Of a stretch of DNA of 64,000 nt, positions 62,853-64,000 are shown in pieces. The stretch covers positions 124,001-188,000 of the forward strand of contig JAPDNP010000003.1 of NCBI GenBank assembly GCA_025989215.1, written 5' to 3'. How positions within the stretch are numbered: the stretch's first letter is position 1; every line of letters starts with the position of its first letter. Source of the stretch: Neisseriaceae bacterium JH1-16. Lineage in GTDB: Bacteria; Pseudomonadota; Gammaproteobacteria; Burkholderiales; Chromobacteriaceae. A program made the translations under genes and the position numbers. Below the pieces are notes generated by a model. The model made no database searches, was not told the DNA's origin, and was given only the letters and a program-made list of their open reading frames with translations.

Positions 62853-64000
62853 TCATCCCAGCCGCAAGCCCAGCGGCTTCTCCCCGGTCAGCAGGTAGTG
62901 GATGGTCTCCTTGGCCGAACGCATCGCCTCGCCGAACGGCAGCGGATCGGCGCCGCGGAAGAATAATCCCTTGCTCACCTCGCCGCGAAACGCCGCCGAC
63001 AGCTTCAGGTCGATGCAGAACTGCCCGACCTTGCCCAGGCCGTCGCGCAGTCCGCACACCGACAGGCAGTTCAGCCCCTGGGTGCAGCGGCGCGGGTCGG
63101 CCTTGGCATTGGCCTGCAGCTTGGCCTCGCGCTTCAGATAGCTCTTCAGCCACGGCGTCAGCACGCCGCGCGCCGGCAGGCCGGCCACCGACATGAATTC
63201 GGCGATGTCCTCGGGACGCGCTTCGGCCAAGGTGCGCTTGAAGTTGTCATGCGCGTCGCCCTCGCGGGTGACGGCGAAGGCAGTGCCGACCTGCACCGCC
63301 GAGGCGCCCCAGTCGGTCAGCGCGGTCCGCACCTTGTCGAAATGGCTCATGCCGCCGGCGACGATCAACGGGATCCTCTCGCGTTCCAGCCCCAGCCCGC
63401 GGAACAGCTCGAAGGTCTCCTCCAGCACTCGCTTGAAATCGAACTTGGCATCGCCGAGGTCGTCGATCCTGGCGGCGCCGAGGTGACCGCCGGCGTGGTT
63501 GGGGTGCTCTATCACGATCGCGTCGGGCAGGCGATTCTTCTTCATCCAGCGTTTCAGCACGATGCCGATGCCGCGCGACTCGGACAGGATGGGGATCAGC
63601 GCGACATCGGGGTGCCCGGCCGCCATCTCCGGCAGGTCGAGCGGCAGGCCGGCGCCCATCACGATCGCGTGCGCGCCCGACTCGCAGGCCTGGCGCACCA
63701 GCGCCGGGTGGTCGTCGACCGCCTTCATCACGTTGACCGCGATCAGGCCGTGGCCGTCGGCGCGTTCGATCGCGCCGCGCACCTCGCGGTCGAGCGCGAT
63801 ACGGTTGAGCCGGTTCAGTTCGTCGACGTCGGCCGAATGGGACTGGGCGATCAGGTCATCGTGCAGGTGGCGCAGGTCGACGCTGGCGATGGTGCCGACG
63901 GCGTTTTCACGGGCGACGGCGCCGGCCAGGCTCTGGGCCGAGATGCCGACGCCCATGCCGCCCTGCACGACGGGTAAGAGTTCACGCCCTTTCAGGCGCA
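62853..64000 (-). CDS. Nitronate monooxygenase (2-nitropropane dioxygenase family), N-terminus beyond the window
   Basis: 382 residues are visible. The reading frame is open through to the edge (RLKGRELLPVVQGGMGVGIS), so the true start lies beyond 64000. FMN-barrel signatures are PVVQGGMGVGISAQSLAGAVA, VIEHPNHAGGHLG with the catalytic-type His, IPLIVAGGMSHFDKVR and GASAVQVGTAF. It oxidises propionate-3-nitronate and similar compounds. A Cys-rich C-terminal part (RRCTQGLNCLSVCGL) is typical of a larger subgroup. Copies of the 9-mer at 62911 and 63220. Confidence 0.9.
   Translation of the reverse strand, partial: RLKGRELLPVVQGGMGVGISAQSLAGAVARENAVGTIASVDLRHLHDDLIAQSHSADVDELNRLNRIALDREVRGAIERADGHGLIAVNVMKAVDDHPALVRQACESGAHAIVMGAGLPLDLPEMAAGHPDVALIPILSESRGIGIVLKRWMKKNRLPDAIVIEHPNHAGGHLGAARIDDLGDAKFDFKRVLEETFELFRGLGLERERIPLIVAGGMSHFDKVRTALTDWGASAVQVGTAFAVTREGDAHDNFKRTLAEARPEDIAEFMSVAGLPARGVLTPWLKSYLKREAKLQANAKADPRRCTQGLNCLSVCGLRDGLGKVGQFCIDLKLSAAFRGEVSKGLFFRGADPLPFGEAMRSAKETIHYLLTGEKPLGLRLG

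Noticed and set aside
1-64000. The 9-mer as a Chi site only
   Set aside because: RecBCD is encoded here, but copies occur in both orientations and as inverted pairs between genes, unlike Chi, which is strand-biased. Not excluded formally.

Overview
The window looks like chromosome from a GC-rich betaproteobacterium, most likely a member of Neisseriales (Chromobacteriaceae-type). The reasons are the gene order prs / tRNA-Gln / ispE / lolB, a membrane-anchored two-haem c5-type cytochrome, RecBCD, and dense GC-ending codons. No 16S rRNA is present, so the genus is not fixed.

Layout. 1-9.65 kb is core chromosome: prs (cut by the window edge), tRNA-Gln, ispE, lolB and a TPR lipoprotein on the minus strand; mutM and plsC on plus; apaH on minus; the Rep helicase on plus; a dihaem cytochrome on minus; and tRNA-Arg(CCG). 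9.68-31.53 kb is a genomic island of about 21.8 kb. It is bounded by a 41-bp direct repeat of the 3' end of the tRNA-Arg gene and carries a tyrosine integrase just inside the left end. Its cargo, left to right, is: small unknown genes and an XRE regulator with an obvious operator; a gene-free stretch of about 850 nt that looks like a large structured RNA; a block of small envelope and stress proteins (Spy-like, glycine-zipper, DUF3309, CsbD, PRC-barrel, OsmB-like, Lmo0937-like, Crp/Fnr, BON); a 1314-residue protein ending in a PD-(D/E)XK nuclease-like motif, convergent with a protein bearing an RxxxxH HEPN-like motif; then unknown genes, a replication-initiator-like gene, and an excisionase-like gene at the right end.

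31.5-64 kb is chromosome again: a decayed lipoprotein gene, a 1-Cys peroxiredoxin, the 5-oxoprolinase operon pxpBCA, two tandem alkaline phosphatases with a small secreted protein, a methyltransferase, a Nudix protein, recC-recB-ppk2-recD, LtrA, SirB2 and SMR membrane proteins, a GNAT acetyltransferase, an aldehyde dehydrogenase with a DUF485/ActP-type symporter pair, a GST and FAD-oxidase pair, a chemoreceptor, and a nitronate monooxygenase cut by the window edge.

The most striking genome-scale signal is a 9-mer, TTCGGCCAA (reverse TTGGCCGAA). I count about 39 copies where about 0.5 would be expected by chance. It is concentrated in the chromosomal parts and rare in the island. It sits inside genes (13 copies in recBCD) and also as inverted pairs between genes, which is the pattern of a DNA uptake sequence, but it does not resemble the known Neisseria dialects. 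The other items most worth testing are the large structured RNA and the PD-(D/E)XK plus HEPN pair as a possible defence module.
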